From NCBI GenBank assembly GCA_034769895.1, contig JAWRYS010001465.1, positions 248,001-312,000 of the forward strand: DNA of 64,000 nt. Reading direction: 5' to 3'. Source of the DNA: Magicicada septendecula. Taxonomy: Eukaryota > Arthropoda > Insecta > Hemiptera > Cicadidae. The first letter of the stretch is position 1; each line of letters starts with the position of its first letter. A program made the position numbers and the translations under genes. Below, one piece after another: positions 35,664-47,335 of this stretch. Below the pieces are notes generated by a model. It was not told the origin of the DNA. It saw only the letters and a list, made by a program, of their open reading frames with translations, and ran no database searches.

Positions 35664-36230
35664 TGTTACGACAGTCTCCTTGATAGTCGTATGCTACAAT
35701 GGAAAACAAAATACAATACACCAATTAAGTCACTAATCACTACCTTTAATTAATCACAAATACAGTTTATAATCAACTTGTACAATAATCCTACCAAAAT
35801 TTATGTACACGCAATAGTAATGTCAGTTAATAGAATCTCGCACAATTATAAGACTTCGCCATAATACTCGAACCTCACTTGAATAAATCGCCATTTAAAC
35901 TGAACCGAACTGACCGTCGCTGGATGCTTATATTTATACACCGCTGAGATTCCAGAATAATCTGTCTCTTTGTCGATGACGTGTTAAAACAGGCGCTCTC
36001 GAATCCATTAGAAACAGTCTCACTGTCTGGCCTTGAACATAGTGCCCGACTGTTGCGGTCTGGAATAGCCTCGATTGTTGACGCATGATAAGTGTCACGT
36101 AATCGTTTTTCACCACAAAGCAGCAGCAATATGTACGCACACAAACATTACAGCTGGAATCTTCCGGAATAGCCGAGAGAAGAGTAGAACAACGTTGCCC
36201 AATGCACCAGAACATTCCGTATTGGTAACA
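35664..36230 (-). mobile_element. Solo LTR, family A
   Basis: Starts TGTTACGACAGTC and ends ATTGGTAACA. CTAT stands before it and ATAT after it, a 4-bp target duplication with one mismatch. It matches the LTRs at 778, 6401/13067 and 43929. Short frames in it are incidental. Confidence 0.65.
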
Positions 36231-36948
36231 ATATGTTGTTTGGTCACATCATTAGAGCACTGACTGTTCGACTGTGATGATGTGGTAATCGGTCTGATAT
36301 CATTATCCCCCCGCGGATTTGGAGATACTCTATCCATGGTACACAAGTCACTGCTAGTAGTAGTAACTGCCCCTATGCTGTCAGTGAGTACTGTAACCGA
36401 CCTCGCTAAATTTAATATAATTTAAGTTACACAAAACAGACCCATGACCAAGGGTTGCGAGCTGTCAACAGCTGAAACCCTACATGCTAGACCAATGTTA
36501 AAAATACGTGATAACGCAGCACAAAAACTTAAAATGAGAACAATGCAGTCACGTGTTTCCACTCTTCTCATTCACACACGACTAGCAAAACTTTATTACA
36601 AGGTTTACAGTGACGTTAGACATCTACAGGTCCTGCGTAATCTTATTCATCTTATTCATTTTATAAACATAGAAACTTAAGGGTCTTCGAAAATAAAAGA
36701 AATGGAGAAATATTAATATCAAAAACATTAACCTAAAATACTAAGTAAATATTAAGTAAAAACCATTTTCATGTAATAGATCTGTTATCTATAATGTTGT
36801 GATGTAATAGTTTGTAACTCTTCAATATAAGTTGTTATAAATCTATACTGTTATCCTGTACATAATTCTCTAATTTACGTGAACACGATAGTGTTAATAA
36901 AAATGGTCAGTATTGTAAAGTGAAGTGCCATTTGTGGAAAGAGACAAA

Positions 36949-36950
<2 letters not shown>
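36231..36950. other. Unassigned stretch
   Basis: No gene recognised. The 78-codon frame at 36444-36680 has no domain. Confidence 0.3.
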
Positions 36951-36952
<2 letters not shown>

Positions 36953-37005
<53 letters not shown>

Positions 37006-37138
37006 TGGAAGAGTAAGGGAGAGTGTGAAAGAGAGAAAGAGGAAGGAGGAAGGGAGAGAGTGAGTGAGAGGGAATGAGAAAGAGAGCAAGAGAGAGTGTG
37101 AGAGGGAGGGGTAGAGAGTGAGAGAGCGATTTCAAATT

Positions 37139-37200
<62 letters not shown>
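36953..37200. repeat. (GA)n microsatellite region
   Basis: Two long GA tracts (36953-37001 and 37144-37186) joined by degenerate purine-rich sequence and ending in CAGA units. It forms an almost pure purine strand of about 240 bp. Confidence 0.9.
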
Positions 37201-37201
<1 letters not shown>

Positions 37202-37791
37202 GTGATTGTAGACATGTACATAAATTTACAATATTCTATAGTACTCTGGATTATAATTTACAACAATATGATTAAAATTATTATCTAAGTTTACTTGTTA
37301 GATAAATTTACCATAAACTTGTGTTTGTAACATTATGTAAACTATCTGATGTAAGTTCTACAGTTATGATTGTCTTTAATACCAGTAGTGAGTGAAACAT
37401 GTTAAAAATAACTTTTAATAATTACATAGTTAATAATCCCTCAATCTGTTTTAGTTATATTTTACTATGCTATATGTTGACTGCTATATTTATATAAACG
37501 TTTTCTGTACCAATATAATACCTAATTCTTAATTATTGCTTTTATAATTAATTGAAAATATCATTACATATAGCAATTTAAATTCTAATAGTGTATAAAT
37601 TAAGTTCTGTGATATTATAATTTTCTCGTTTGCTTAAAGAAAACATTTGAAGATGTAAACAAATTATCTCAACTCCTTCATATATACAATGATACATTCA
37701 TATGCACGCACACGCGTGTGCGCGCACACACACGTACACGTTCACCCAAATAATTGTTCTGTTGTGTGTGATTATTTTGTATTCATACACA

Positions 37792-37831
37792 TGTCCTGAT
37801 GATGGCAATAAACATTGTCGAAACGTCGACA
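37792..37831 (+). ncRNA. Orphan hammerhead ribozyme motif
   Basis: Reads TGTC, CTGATGA, T, GGCAAT-AAAC-ATTGTC, GAAACGTC, GACA. TGTC/GACA is a perfect 4-bp helix I. GGCAAT/ATTGTC is a 6-bp helix II with one G-U pair and an AAAC loop. ACGT is a palindromic helix III without a loop, and cleavage would follow GUC. All core bases are present. It is the best-formed copy with no PLE protein nearby. Confidence 0.6.
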
Positions 37832-37859
37832 CAAATAACTTTAAAATTGTGTTATTTTT

Positions 37860-38220
37860 GACCGATCCTCACTAACCCTTCACTGAAAAATTCATTGATT
37901 GATGGTCACTACGAATTTAGGGATTGACTAAAATACCAAATGTATTTTCATAAACACCAACGACATAATTAATATGTTGATTAAATCCAGTGCTCTAACA
38001 AAGATGATTGGTTTAAATTATATAAAATTAAATTTAAACCGATTCATTAACTGAATGAATATATTGTACTCTAATACCACCAATTACTAATTACCGGTAC
38101 TTATTATCTAATCTACTATTAAATATTTACGTGGTTAATGAAGTGTGTTCTTTATAATGGAGTCAAACACCAAAGGCAAAGTAATATTGGCTGCTCTAAT
38201 TTAGCACACAGGTAACAATG
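37860..38220 (+). repeat. Dispersed repeat F, copy 2
   Basis: Diverged partner of 27690-28270. The hammerhead at 37792 lies just upstream and is absent from copy 1, so it may belong to a separate insertion. Confidence 0.4.
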
Positions 38221-38227
38221 AAATTGG

Positions 38228-38703
38228 CCACACGGACGTGAAAAAAACGCACGGGTCGTCAACTCTGCTGCGTTTTCAAGGTTTCCCGGATCGAAACGCA
38301 ACCTGCTGCGTTTTTAGTGAGTTTTTATAATAACATTTGTTTATTTACATGTCACTATCGTAATTAGTTTTGCTCTCCATGGTGCTGCTGACATTTTTAT
38401 AAAAAAAATAATGTAAACAATTTTCTTAATAAAGATTTGTTTCCTACTGATGATAACCAATGTTTTCTTGAATCTAAACACTGACGTTTCTGTGCAGTTG
38501 CGTTTTAAACCTTATATACACATTTATCCTTTATAGCCAGAGCTGTAGGGATCCGAGCCCGAGACGTCCCAACGCTGCCGTCCGATTATAAACCGCTTAT
38601 GTGAGATACACTTCCGTCCGTGCATGTACGTTTGACCACTGTACTTTTTAGAAACTCCACGCGCGCGCACCCCCGAAAAAAAACGCTCGTGTAACCGTAC
38701 CCT
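38228..38703. mobile_element. Possible non-autonomous DNA transposon
   Basis: The left end GGCCACACGGACGTGAAAAA and the reversed right end GGGTACGGTTACACGAGCGT share ACACG followed by a run of A or T and CGG, suggesting imperfect terminal inverted repeats. CTGCGTTTT recurs inside. It separates repeat F copy 2 from repeat G copy 2. No transposase; class uncertain. Confidence 0.35.
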
Positions 38704-38739
38704 AATTGACAATAAATATAAAACTTAATGAATGATGGG

Positions 38740-39105
38740 AGAGGTAAACAAACAGGAGGTCTGATACAAAAACAGTAGTAATATCAAAAAAGCAAACAAA
38801 TTTATATTCCATAGATACTCATGTAAAGTTATACGACATGAGCTGCTAAATAATAACACTGCAAAACATAATCTACACTGGAAACCCATTAAATTGGCCA
38901 CCGTAGTTACAAACAACGTAGAAAATACTTAATAGCATTGCTGAATTATATATTACTTTAATAAATAATAAGTTATACACCCTCTGATTAATACAGCACG
39001 ATACGTTGTTCCTCGCACTAAAAGCATATGTTTTTGTAAGTGTCTCCGTAACCTTCTTGTTAGCTAAATTAGAGCTTCCAATATTTCAAAGCTTTTTCTC
39101 TTCAG
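38740..39105 (+). repeat. Dispersed repeat G, copy 2
   Basis: Partner of 30000-30430. It runs directly into dispersed repeat B at 39108. Confidence 0.6.
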
Positions 39106-39107
39106 AA

Positions 39108-39438
39108 ACAATTTACAGGCATTGCATAAATGCAATGCACAGAGAAGGCCATTGAAAATGCTTCAATAAATCTAAAAATATATATATTTATTTTAATTCA
39201 CCAGTCAATGAATTAATTCTTCATTCACCAATCAATGAATTCATTCTTCATTTACCAGTGTACAGATTATAAGTTAAATGTAGTCGCATTCATAAGCGAA
39301 GTTTTATATTTTGTACTACGTTATTGACAACAAAGAAGTAGTTTCTATGGAAACTCAGCGGTTCCCATTTTCGATCACGCACCAGCGATCGGCCGCAAAT
39401 ATACGACACGTCCTTATACACATTTTTAATGTTAAAAC
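39108..39438 (+). repeat. Dispersed repeat B, copy 2
   Basis: Partner of 16768-17062. It has an extra internal duplication of the TTCACCA-TCAATGAATT phrase (39215-39250). Confidence 0.7.
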
Positions 39439-40079
39439 GTGATGGCATGTTTTGACTACAAATTATGACATTGACTGTACATCCCCAATTTGCAAATTAC
39501 AATCAGTTCTTAACAAGAGTCCAAAATTTTCAAATCTTGGACACACGCACACTAATATTTATGGTTTCTAGTGGTCTAGTGGTTTCTAGACTTATTTAAT
39601 CCCATAATCGTGTCTACAACATCAAATACAATATGGTATAATAATTTTAATAGATTTTTTCTCCAGATCTCAACTTCCAGTTCTATAAAGCACAAATAAT
39701 ACACACGGAAACAATTTCAAACGCAAATTCCTTGAAAAAAATAACTACACGAAGAAAAACATACAAATTTCTGTACACAAAACTACTAACGTACAGAGTC
39801 TCAATAAGTGTTACTCAAATTTAATACATTCCCAGAAAACAAACAGAAAATAGAAACAGACAAGTCAACAACCCAACACCCCCTTCATTGAAACCGGATA
39901 TCTGGACATTATGCGTTCGCTCCTTCTCCAACTAATCCATTCACAGACTGTCACTGTGAATTGTTCGAAGAAAAACATGCCTTACATATATTGAGGCCTT
40001 GTACTCGTATATCGTACGCGTCCTGAGGTCCGAATTTTATAAATGACTACTATCAAACCTATAATTCGGTAGCATGTAC
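39439..40079. other. Unassigned stretch
   Basis: No gene recognised. A LINE-tail-like C/A-rich segment near 39890-40010 could encode CDCELFEEKHALHI in sense; too little to assign. Confidence 0.3.
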
Positions 40080-40380
40080 TATTGCAACATGAAATATTGC
40101 AGGTGTGACACAACAGATTTAAACAATTTTCAACTACTTGTGTCAAATAATTTTTCAAAATATAATGTTGAAATATGTTGAAGACCTTGTATTTTTATGA
40201 ATTATAATTGGCATACCGTGTCATTAATTGAGCAGACGTCTATCTTAATGTTTTATTAACGTTACTCAATAAGAAGATGATAACGCTTTTATTGTAGTTA
40301 GATGCTTTCTGAACGTCACTTAAAGTTTAGAAAAGTTTTCTATTCTACCTTTACTTAAACATACGTCACGGCTATAGACC
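40080..40380 (+). repeat. Dispersed repeat E, copy 2
   Basis: Partner of 25520-25830. It ends just before the T-run at 40389. Confidence 0.45.
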
Positions 40381-40388
40381 TGAAGATT

Positions 40389-42570
40389 TTTTTTTTTTTT
40401 TTTTTTTTTTTTGAAGTTTATATTTAATATTGTTCTTTACTGTGGCTTCCTTTTGGTGTTCTCTGAGCAAGTCTCAATGCAACACCAGGTCCAAATCCCT
40501 AGATCTTTTTAATCTAATGGCGTTTTTGAACCCGAATGAACTTCAAAATCTATCATGAGACCATTACTTGTTGGTAAAATAAAATTATTGAGCCCTTTTG
40601 GCCTAGGTTTATTAGCAACCTACTGCTTAATTAGACACCTCCCAGTAAATGGGACCATATGTTCGTCGATGGGGTAATTGTCAACCGTCCTCAACTGTCT
40701 GCACCCATACAGCATCAGTAACAGGTTGCACTTTCCACAGATAATTATTAGAATTTGGGGTTTCATTTATGGCTACGAAATGCAGACAATTTTGTAAGTA
40801 AAAAACGATCGCGACTCATAGCATCAAGGATCATTTGTAAAGAAAGTCCGCTTTGGTAATACATACTATTCTTGCGTATGGTATCTTCTTCTACTGATAG
40901 TTGCTATCCGTTTCGGATGTTGGATATCATACAGACTATTTTAACTTTCTGTACTGCTGCACGGAACAAGTCAGTTGTATTCATGCCAAACCAGGTCCTT
41001 AAATTTCTCAGCTATGACATTCTTTCCAAATCCTCTCTTTTCCCTGTAGTATGGACTGAAATAAGTAAAATCTCCGGTCATTTTTCATGAGATGTCCCAG
41101 ATACTGAAGCTTTCTTATCTTCACTGTGTTAATAACTTCCCTTTCTTTTTTCATCTTTCTAAGGACTTCTACATTAGTTATATGCGCTGTCTATGAAATG
41201 CTCACCATTCTACGGTAAAGATTCACATTGAGTATTCATTATTCACATTTCGAAAGATTCCAGTTTTTTAGTTGTGACTTCAGTCAACGTCCAAGATTTT
41301 ACACCGTAGAAGAGGACCGAGAATATGTAGTAGCGTAAAAATCTCATCTTTGAGTTTATTGTTAAATCGTGACTTTTGAATAAACTGCTCATTATAGTGT
41401 ACACTGCTCTCGCCTTTTCAATTCTGCCCTTTTTTGCAATTTCTGCTTAAGACCACTATTTGTTGAGAGTGGTATCATTGTTCATTGACTATAGTACCAA
41501 GATATGTAAAATTGCTTCCACGTTCAACTGGCCCTTGGTGTATATTAAGGGTGCAGTTTGTAAACTTGTTCTTAGATACAATATTTATCTTCGTTTTATT
41601 AACATTGATGTCTAGATCATATCTGCGGCTGCTTTATGTCAATCTGATTATTAGTTGTTGCAGCCCCTCTAAGCTACCAGCGAATATGACGGTATCATCC
41701 GCATAAAGTATGTTATTTATTCATTCACCGTTTAGAGATATTCCCATATCACATTCATCTAAAGCTTCTCTAAAAATACCTTCCGAGTAGATGTTAAATA
41801 AAAGCGGAGACAGTATACATCCTTGTCTTACTCCACGCAGAATCTGTAACTCTTCAGTTTTCTCTGTATCTAACCACTGCAGATTGGTTCCAATACAGTG
41901 TAGCTATTATTCTTAGATCTTTTCCACCCAATCCAACATTTTTCAGGATATCTATCATTTTCTGATGTTGCACTCGGTCAAAGACCTTCTGGTGACGAAA
42001 CGGGTGAAAAACGGATATGGTATGCATCCCATTATTATGTGCACAGCAAACAATTTTTTTATTCCATTGGCTGAATTTTTCATTTATTTGCCGTATTTAG
42101 AGACACTGTGCATGCCAGTACAATGTGCCGTCAGGAAAATAATTTTTCAAAATACCCAAGTGGAATTTTAATAGCGCTCAGTTCTGCGCCTGTTGGCAAT
42201 TAATATATTCTGCAGGTTCATTTGAACTGTTTTCTTTAAAAATTTGTTGCTGTGTTTTTCTTTTCATTGAAGGACTTGCACGTGGTGTAGCATCAGGAAT
42301 GGATGTTACGGGAAGTTGACGCGGAATTTCTTCAGTGAAGGCATTCAAGAACTAGAACTAGATACTACCGCAGGAACAATATCGACGGAGTCAGTGTCAC
42401 AATGATTTTTATTTACACCTTCATCTACTGTTTCGTTCAACTGTACATCTGTTAAATTGTGCTTTACTGCCATAATTTCAATTACGTCCAAGAAACCTTC
42501 TATTTCTGAATCTCCATCAAATAGGAGTACAAACACTTCGTCTAGGTCAGTCTCCACATTGAAAGGTATA
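40389..42570 (-). pseudogene. piggyBac-like transposase relic, interrupted by a LINE
   Basis: Minus strand. The N-terminal part (42557 leftwards) opens METDLDEVFVLLFDGDSEIEGF and is acidic. After the LINE (about 40881-41995) it resumes with MILDAMSRDRFLLTKL, then in shifted frames LWKVQPVTDAV, YPIDEHMVPFTGRCLIKQ, VANKPRPKGLNNFILPTS, MIDFEVHSGSKTPLD and VALRLAQRTPKGSH. The DE(H)MVPF-GR and KPRPKG blocks are hallmarks of piggyBac transposases and include the first catalytic Asp. The homology stops just before the expected DNFFT block, at a run of about 28 T (A on the coding strand). Several frameshifts and stops make it a pseudogene. Confidence 0.7.
40881..41995 (-). pseudogene. LINE reverse transcriptase nested in piggyBac relic
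   Basis: The minus strand reads KVFDRVQHQKMIDILKNVGLGGKDLRII (motif A), LQILRGVRQGCILSPLLFNIYSE (motif B), NILYADDTVIFAGSLEGLQQLI (catalytic ADD), then DLDINVNKTKINIVS and GSNFTYLGTIV. It ends near 40885 with a GAAGAAGATA tail. Broken by several stops. 5'-truncated in the RT fingers. The tail type resembles the LINE at 46.1 kb. Confidence 0.7.
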
Positions 42571-43928
42571 ATAGAAAAATAAAATAAAATAATAACAGGG
42601 ATTACATGTGATAAGAATAATGGTAGAAATTATATTTACTTTCACTTTTTTGATGGCATACTCATATTCCTAACCTACACAATTGTGTAGGTGCTAATTG
42701 AAATACTCATTTCGTCCACATGAAAATAAAGAACTGCAAACTAACAGTACTGCAAAACAGACTATTATATTACTATAAAATGTCTGACGAAGAAAAGTCC
42801 TCACTTCTACACAGAAATTCAATACGAAAGTATCCACACAGAAACACACAGAGGTTAAGCAGCAAGTAAACCACGTGTTAATTCATAACAATGTAACCTC
42901 AAAACCAATACTGCCAACTTAACCGAGTAGGAATCTAGTTATCCTTCGGAACCTACACAATCGATGTCAATAGATGTGTGCAGGTCTGAGCTTCAAGAAC
43001 AGAAGAGAGTTAGTTTAAGAATTTTGGAGTAAGTCAACTACATACATTCACAATCGTGTAGGCAGCGTCTGTAAACGATCTCGTATTCCTTACTTTAAAT
43101 ACATTCATACCAAAAATTATAGAAGAGCCTGTTAGGCTATCGGATGTAGTTAATTCTAACGCATAAAAGATCGTGAGCTTACAACACTAGGAAACCAGCT
43201 AAGCTGTAGGAGAAAATTATTTTGATTTAACGTTTGATAACAATAAATAACTTTCATTAAATCGAACAGACGAAAATGAAAACTCTTTCCTGTGTTTTGA
43301 CAGTTGTCAATTTTGTTGACAGATGAACCTTTTTATAAATAATATATTAGCCTTTAATATTAATTAATATGGTAGGTATATGTGGGTGCGTGAATTGTCC
43401 TCTGGGTGGATTATTGTTTAATATTATTTAGGCAATTCCCGTAAACAGCAACAAAGAATTATCAGTGCCATTTATCCACCCTTGTTTGTTCACTATCTAA
43501 ATTTATCTACTGTTTACGCCCCCTTACTGGATCTAAAAATATTAATGTTATTTCAATATATACAACGCTGAACTATCCAATAAAAGAACATCAATAAAAT
43601 ACTACGATGCGTATATTTTAGGCAAAAAGCATCAATAATGTAACAGAGATATCTACTTCACTAAAGTGTATAAATGTACACGCATTTACTTGCGAGTTTA
43701 ATTGTAAACAGACTTTTCTTAACCCAATCTATTTTACGTTTTTGTACACAGTGAAACTCACTGCAAAGAAAAATAGCCACTGGTTTTACAACATCAATCT
43801 ACAACTTGAAATGAAATATATACGGACTGCCCACAATCTAACAGAATTGTTTATCTCTTTCAAAATTAAATTATTCTAAATTGTATTAAAAGGTAACATT
43901 AATTGTTTTCCTCCTTCGTGTTTCATAT
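42571..43928. other. Unassigned stretch with a 20-bp palindrome
   Basis: No gene recognised. ACCTACACAATTGTGTAGGT at 42673-42692 is a perfect palindrome, and related CTACACAATCG and CAATCGTGTAGG phrases recur at 42952 and 43051. The last bases are ATAT before the LTR. Confidence 0.4.
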
Positions 43929-44403
43929 TGTTATGACAGTCTCACTGATCGTCGTATGGTACAGTGGAAAACAAAATACAAGACACCAATGAAGTCACTA
44001 ATAACCAGCTTTAATTATCACAATTAATAAAATTGTAATCAACAAGATGCACTGTTACAAAAAGTCAAGTAAAATTTGTCCACACGCAATAATAATGTCA
44101 ACTATAAAGAATTCCTCACTAATATAACACTGCAATACTTCTACAAACACTCGATCCGCGCTAAGGAAAACGCTCACTGTCCACTGATTCAAAAATCCAG
44201 CCTCGGTCCCATATATACGTAGCTCACGTGTTCTACAATCCTTCCATCCTTACTTAATTGCTGACGCTAATGCGTATTTCAAGGGTGATCTTGAAGAATC
44301 TGGAAAATATTTAAACGCAGCCTTGACTGAGGCAACACCTGCTTGACTATCGGGGGGGATGGGTGGAAGACGCGTTCGGTTGTTCAAGAGGATTCTCGTT
44401 ACA
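43929..44403 (-). mobile_element. Solo LTR, family A, with 4-bp target duplication
   Basis: Starts TGTTATGACAGTC and ends CTCGTTACA. It is flanked by ATAT on both sides (43925-43928 and 44404-44407). It shares GCGTATTTCAAG, AATCTGGAA and GCCTTGACT with the LTR at 62034-62492, which links the solo LTRs to a gypsy integrase. Confidence 0.75.
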
Positions 44404-44686
44404 ATATTTTACAATGCAAAAATTGGTTTTATTTCTTTAAGGTTTGTTAACAGCATAAGCGCAGGCCTACAGGCAAACAAACACATACAAGAATCGATGT
44501 AGACTAATACTAACACAGAAATTTTATAAGCTACGTTATTATTCTTATGGTATTCAAAGTTGTAGTGGGTGTAACAACAAATGCGCAAATATGTGTATGA
44601 GGTAATAGGGGGTAAGTTTTAGATAGGGATATAGAGATTTTGAGTATGTTTCAGGTTGCTCACTATACGCGAGAATGAGTACGAGG

Positions 44687-45559
44687 GTCAGTTGAAAAGT
44701 TTGAGGAGCGACATCTAAAATTAGCTGTCGAACTAAACTTTTTTGGGTGTTATAAGATTTCTGCTTCGTGTAAACATCTGTTAATTTCCAAAACAATCTG
44801 TCATTTTTATCATTGTTTAACAGTTATTCAAAATTTACGTGTCACGCCAGTTTTGAATAATGAAAAAAAAATCAAGAATTCTTTGTTAAAAAGGTCTAGC
44901 CTTAATTGAACGTCACAAAAAAATAGGTTAGGAAAAGGTTACACCTTCAAAAACAATGGTTTGTAAGTGGACATTATAATATAATTGTGGTCGCCCCAAA
45001 AGTGCAACAACTCCAAATCCAACGACCAAATTGCACAAAGTTTTTTATACCAAGTTCTTGAATTAGAATCCGATACATACACTCACGTAAGGCGCCTGTT
45101 GATCTCACCAATGTCATCTACTCTCAGTCGCCGATCTTCCAATACTGTGTGTAAAATTTTTTTGAAGATATCCGGAATTGTTCCACTTTTTAGGCGCCCG
45201 TTGCAAGGATTATCTTCAGAGCTCATATGACCACATTTAAACTCAAATGCCTTGTTACAAATATTTTTTTTGAAAGCGCAGCATCTGTAAACACATTTAC
45301 CGTTTCGTTGTGATTTTCCATTGGCGGTAGCCCTTTTTAACAAACAATTAAATCAAGCACAATGTTTGATTTTGTCCATTTTTTAAGACACAAGTGACTT
45401 GTAAATTTCAAACAGCTGATAAACAGTAAATAAATTGACAGATAGATTTAAAAATTAACAGGCCTTTACACAAAATATGAATCTCACAACACACACAAAA
45501 TTTTAGTTCTACCGTGAGGCTATAAATGTCGCTCTGCGAAATTTTTGCTTGTCCCCCGT
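44687..45559. mobile_element. Mariner-like element relic
   Basis: The left end TACGAGGGTCAGTTGAAAAG and the reversed right end TACGGGGGACAAGCAAAAAT, both followed by GAGCGACAT, are diverged terminal inverted repeats with TA at the borders. ACGAGGGT is a typical mariner end. The paralogous copy of the host repeat near 47490 lacks it and reads GCGAGAAAGCCTTAGTG straight through. Confidence 0.7.
44960..45343 (-). pseudogene. Mariner transposase N-terminal fragment
   Basis: The minus strand reads GHMSSEDNPCNGRLKSGTIPDIFKKILHTVLEDRRLRVDDIGEI. This matches the linker between the two helix-turn-helix halves of mariner transposases (EDEPRSGRP...VLEDRRLKLREIA). Further on, frameshifted KNFVQFGRWIW recalls KLCARWVPR. 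The DDE catalytic half is missing. Confidence 0.65.
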
Positions 45560-46082
45560 AAGCGTTAGTGTCAGTCAACACAACACTCTTATGGCATTTG
45601 ACGATGTAAAACTCAGAAATAAATATGATTTAATATTTTAAACAAAATCGTTAGCGTTTATAAAAAAAATTCACCCTTTAAGATACATTAAAGGGAAAGT
45701 GAAATGCAGAAGCTGACAGCGATTGCACGTCGTCCATATAATTATGTACATCTGTAGTTGTCAAACAAAATTAATTTAAATTAAAGGTTAATCGTAAACA
45801 CATTTGTAACATGAAACAACTGCGAACATAAATAAATGTTTTTATGGTAGACTGACAAAAGTTTCGTCTGCTATTTCGTTGACAGGTATGTGATAGTTGG
45901 ACAGAATAATGTGGCTTCCGTAAACATCAAACTCATTGCCCAGGCATCCACTGTTATTAAATTACCCCGCAGTCAGCCTGCACGTCGTATTGTAAAAGCC
46001 GACACATAACGAGATGAACTCGAACCCACCAATGCCGCTTTGGAAGCAAATTCACTCACATATTTATCAATTATTTACTTCT

Positions 46083-46794
46083 AGATAAAGTATATTGAGG
46101 GTGATTTACAAAGAGCTATGTTTCAATTACAAGCAGTGGCAAGAGAGTACTCGCTGACAATTTCAGTATGAAAAACCAAAACCATGGCCTTGAAAGGAAA
46201 ATATTCAGTGATGACTAATATGGTTATAAATAACAGCACTTTAGAACAAGTGACCCGTTTCAAATATCTCAGCTGTGCAGTAAGCTATGAATCTGAATAT
46301 GGTATAAGAGATAAGATTTTGAAATTCCAAATTTAGAAATATCTGTAGTACGATTCAAGAATTCAAGAAAACAAGGATTAAATTTTATAAGACAATTGCA
46401 ATACCCACGTTGATTTATACAAGTAAATTAGGCCTACATATATTTTAGCGTGGGTCATGACGAAAAAGGAGAGTGGCAAGACTCGGAGTGCTGAAATGCA
46501 GTTTCTTCAAAATACTTTAAACTATACATTGCAAGATAGAATAAGGAATGAAGATATCTCAGCAAAATTCGGAGTAAAGGATATAAATGAAATTATTTTA
46601 ATTTACAGAAGACAATGGTGAGATCATCTGCAAAACATGGCAGAGGATCGACTCCCGATAGCAGCACTGAACTATAAAGCCATTGGTAGAAGAGATGTGG
46701 GTCGTCCAAGGATGAGATGGGTGCCGGAACAGGTTTATAAAGTATAAATAATATAATCCTTGAAGAGGAGAAGAAGAAGAAGATAAAGTATATT
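46083..46794 (+). mobile_element. 5'-truncated LINE with 14-bp target duplication
   Basis: AGATAAAGTATATT stands at 46083-46096 and again at 46781-46794; the LINE lies between. It reads KYLSCAVSYESEYGIRDKI, then RIRNEDISAKFGVKDINEIILIYRRQW, DHLQNMAEDRLPIAALNYKAIGRRDVGRPRMRW and ends in GAAGAGGAGAAGAAGAAGA. Stops are present, so it is dead. The uninterrupted copy of the host repeat at 49870 carries the site only once. Confidence 0.85.
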
Positions 46795-46925
46795 ATACAC
46801 AAAAGTGTCAATACATACAATATGGAAGCTAAGTGAAAACCAAAAAATTCTTGTTAGAAGTAAAACTATCATTTTACTAATTAAGTAGAAAAAATGTCAG
46901 TAATTTTTCTTTACAATTCCTCGCT

Positions 46926-47335
46926 TCCTTTCTTTTATTTTTTCAAAAATTACTGAACTAATTTTAATTGTCAGTGTCATTTATGGGCCCTTATTCCTTC
47001 AGTGCCTAAATCTGACTACTGTTTACGCGTACATAGATGAACTATACAACGCTGAACTATCCACTTAAGAACGTCAATCAAGTACTGCGTTTGAGTATAT
47101 TCTGGAGAAAATAACTCTAATAAGGTAACACTGATGTCTACTGCACTAAAATTGATATATCCACGCGCATTTACTTACGTTCTTAATTGTGTTTATCTGC
47201 TTTAAAATAAAAATATTTTAAGTTTTACTGAAAGATTGCTTTCATTGCTTTGCTACTTTGTATATTATACTTTTAAATTACAAAAACTGTAATTTTTGTA
47301 TTATTATATATTTTAAAACTTTTTTCTATTTTATT
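46926..47335. other. Unassigned stretch
   Basis: AT-rich. Phrases such as CACTGATGTCTACTGCACTAAA recall 43650-43680 (GAGATATCTACTTCACTAAAG), so repeat R may extend further upstream. Confidence 0.3.

Larger units (their letters stand above)
44404..46925 (+). repeat. Dispersed repeat R, interrupted by mariner and LINE
   Basis: Left part 44404-44686, middle 45560-46096 and right part 46795-46925 align in order with the uninterrupted copies 47336-47680 and 49508-49985. Shared phrases include TTTGTTAACA-C-TAAGC, AGTGTCAGT-AACACAA, GAATAATGTGGCTTC, CAGCCTGCACGT and GAAGCTAAGTGAAAAC. Non-coding. Confidence 0.65.

Noticed and set aside
36875-37135. Ser-Leu repeat protein
   Set aside because: Translation of the GA tract.
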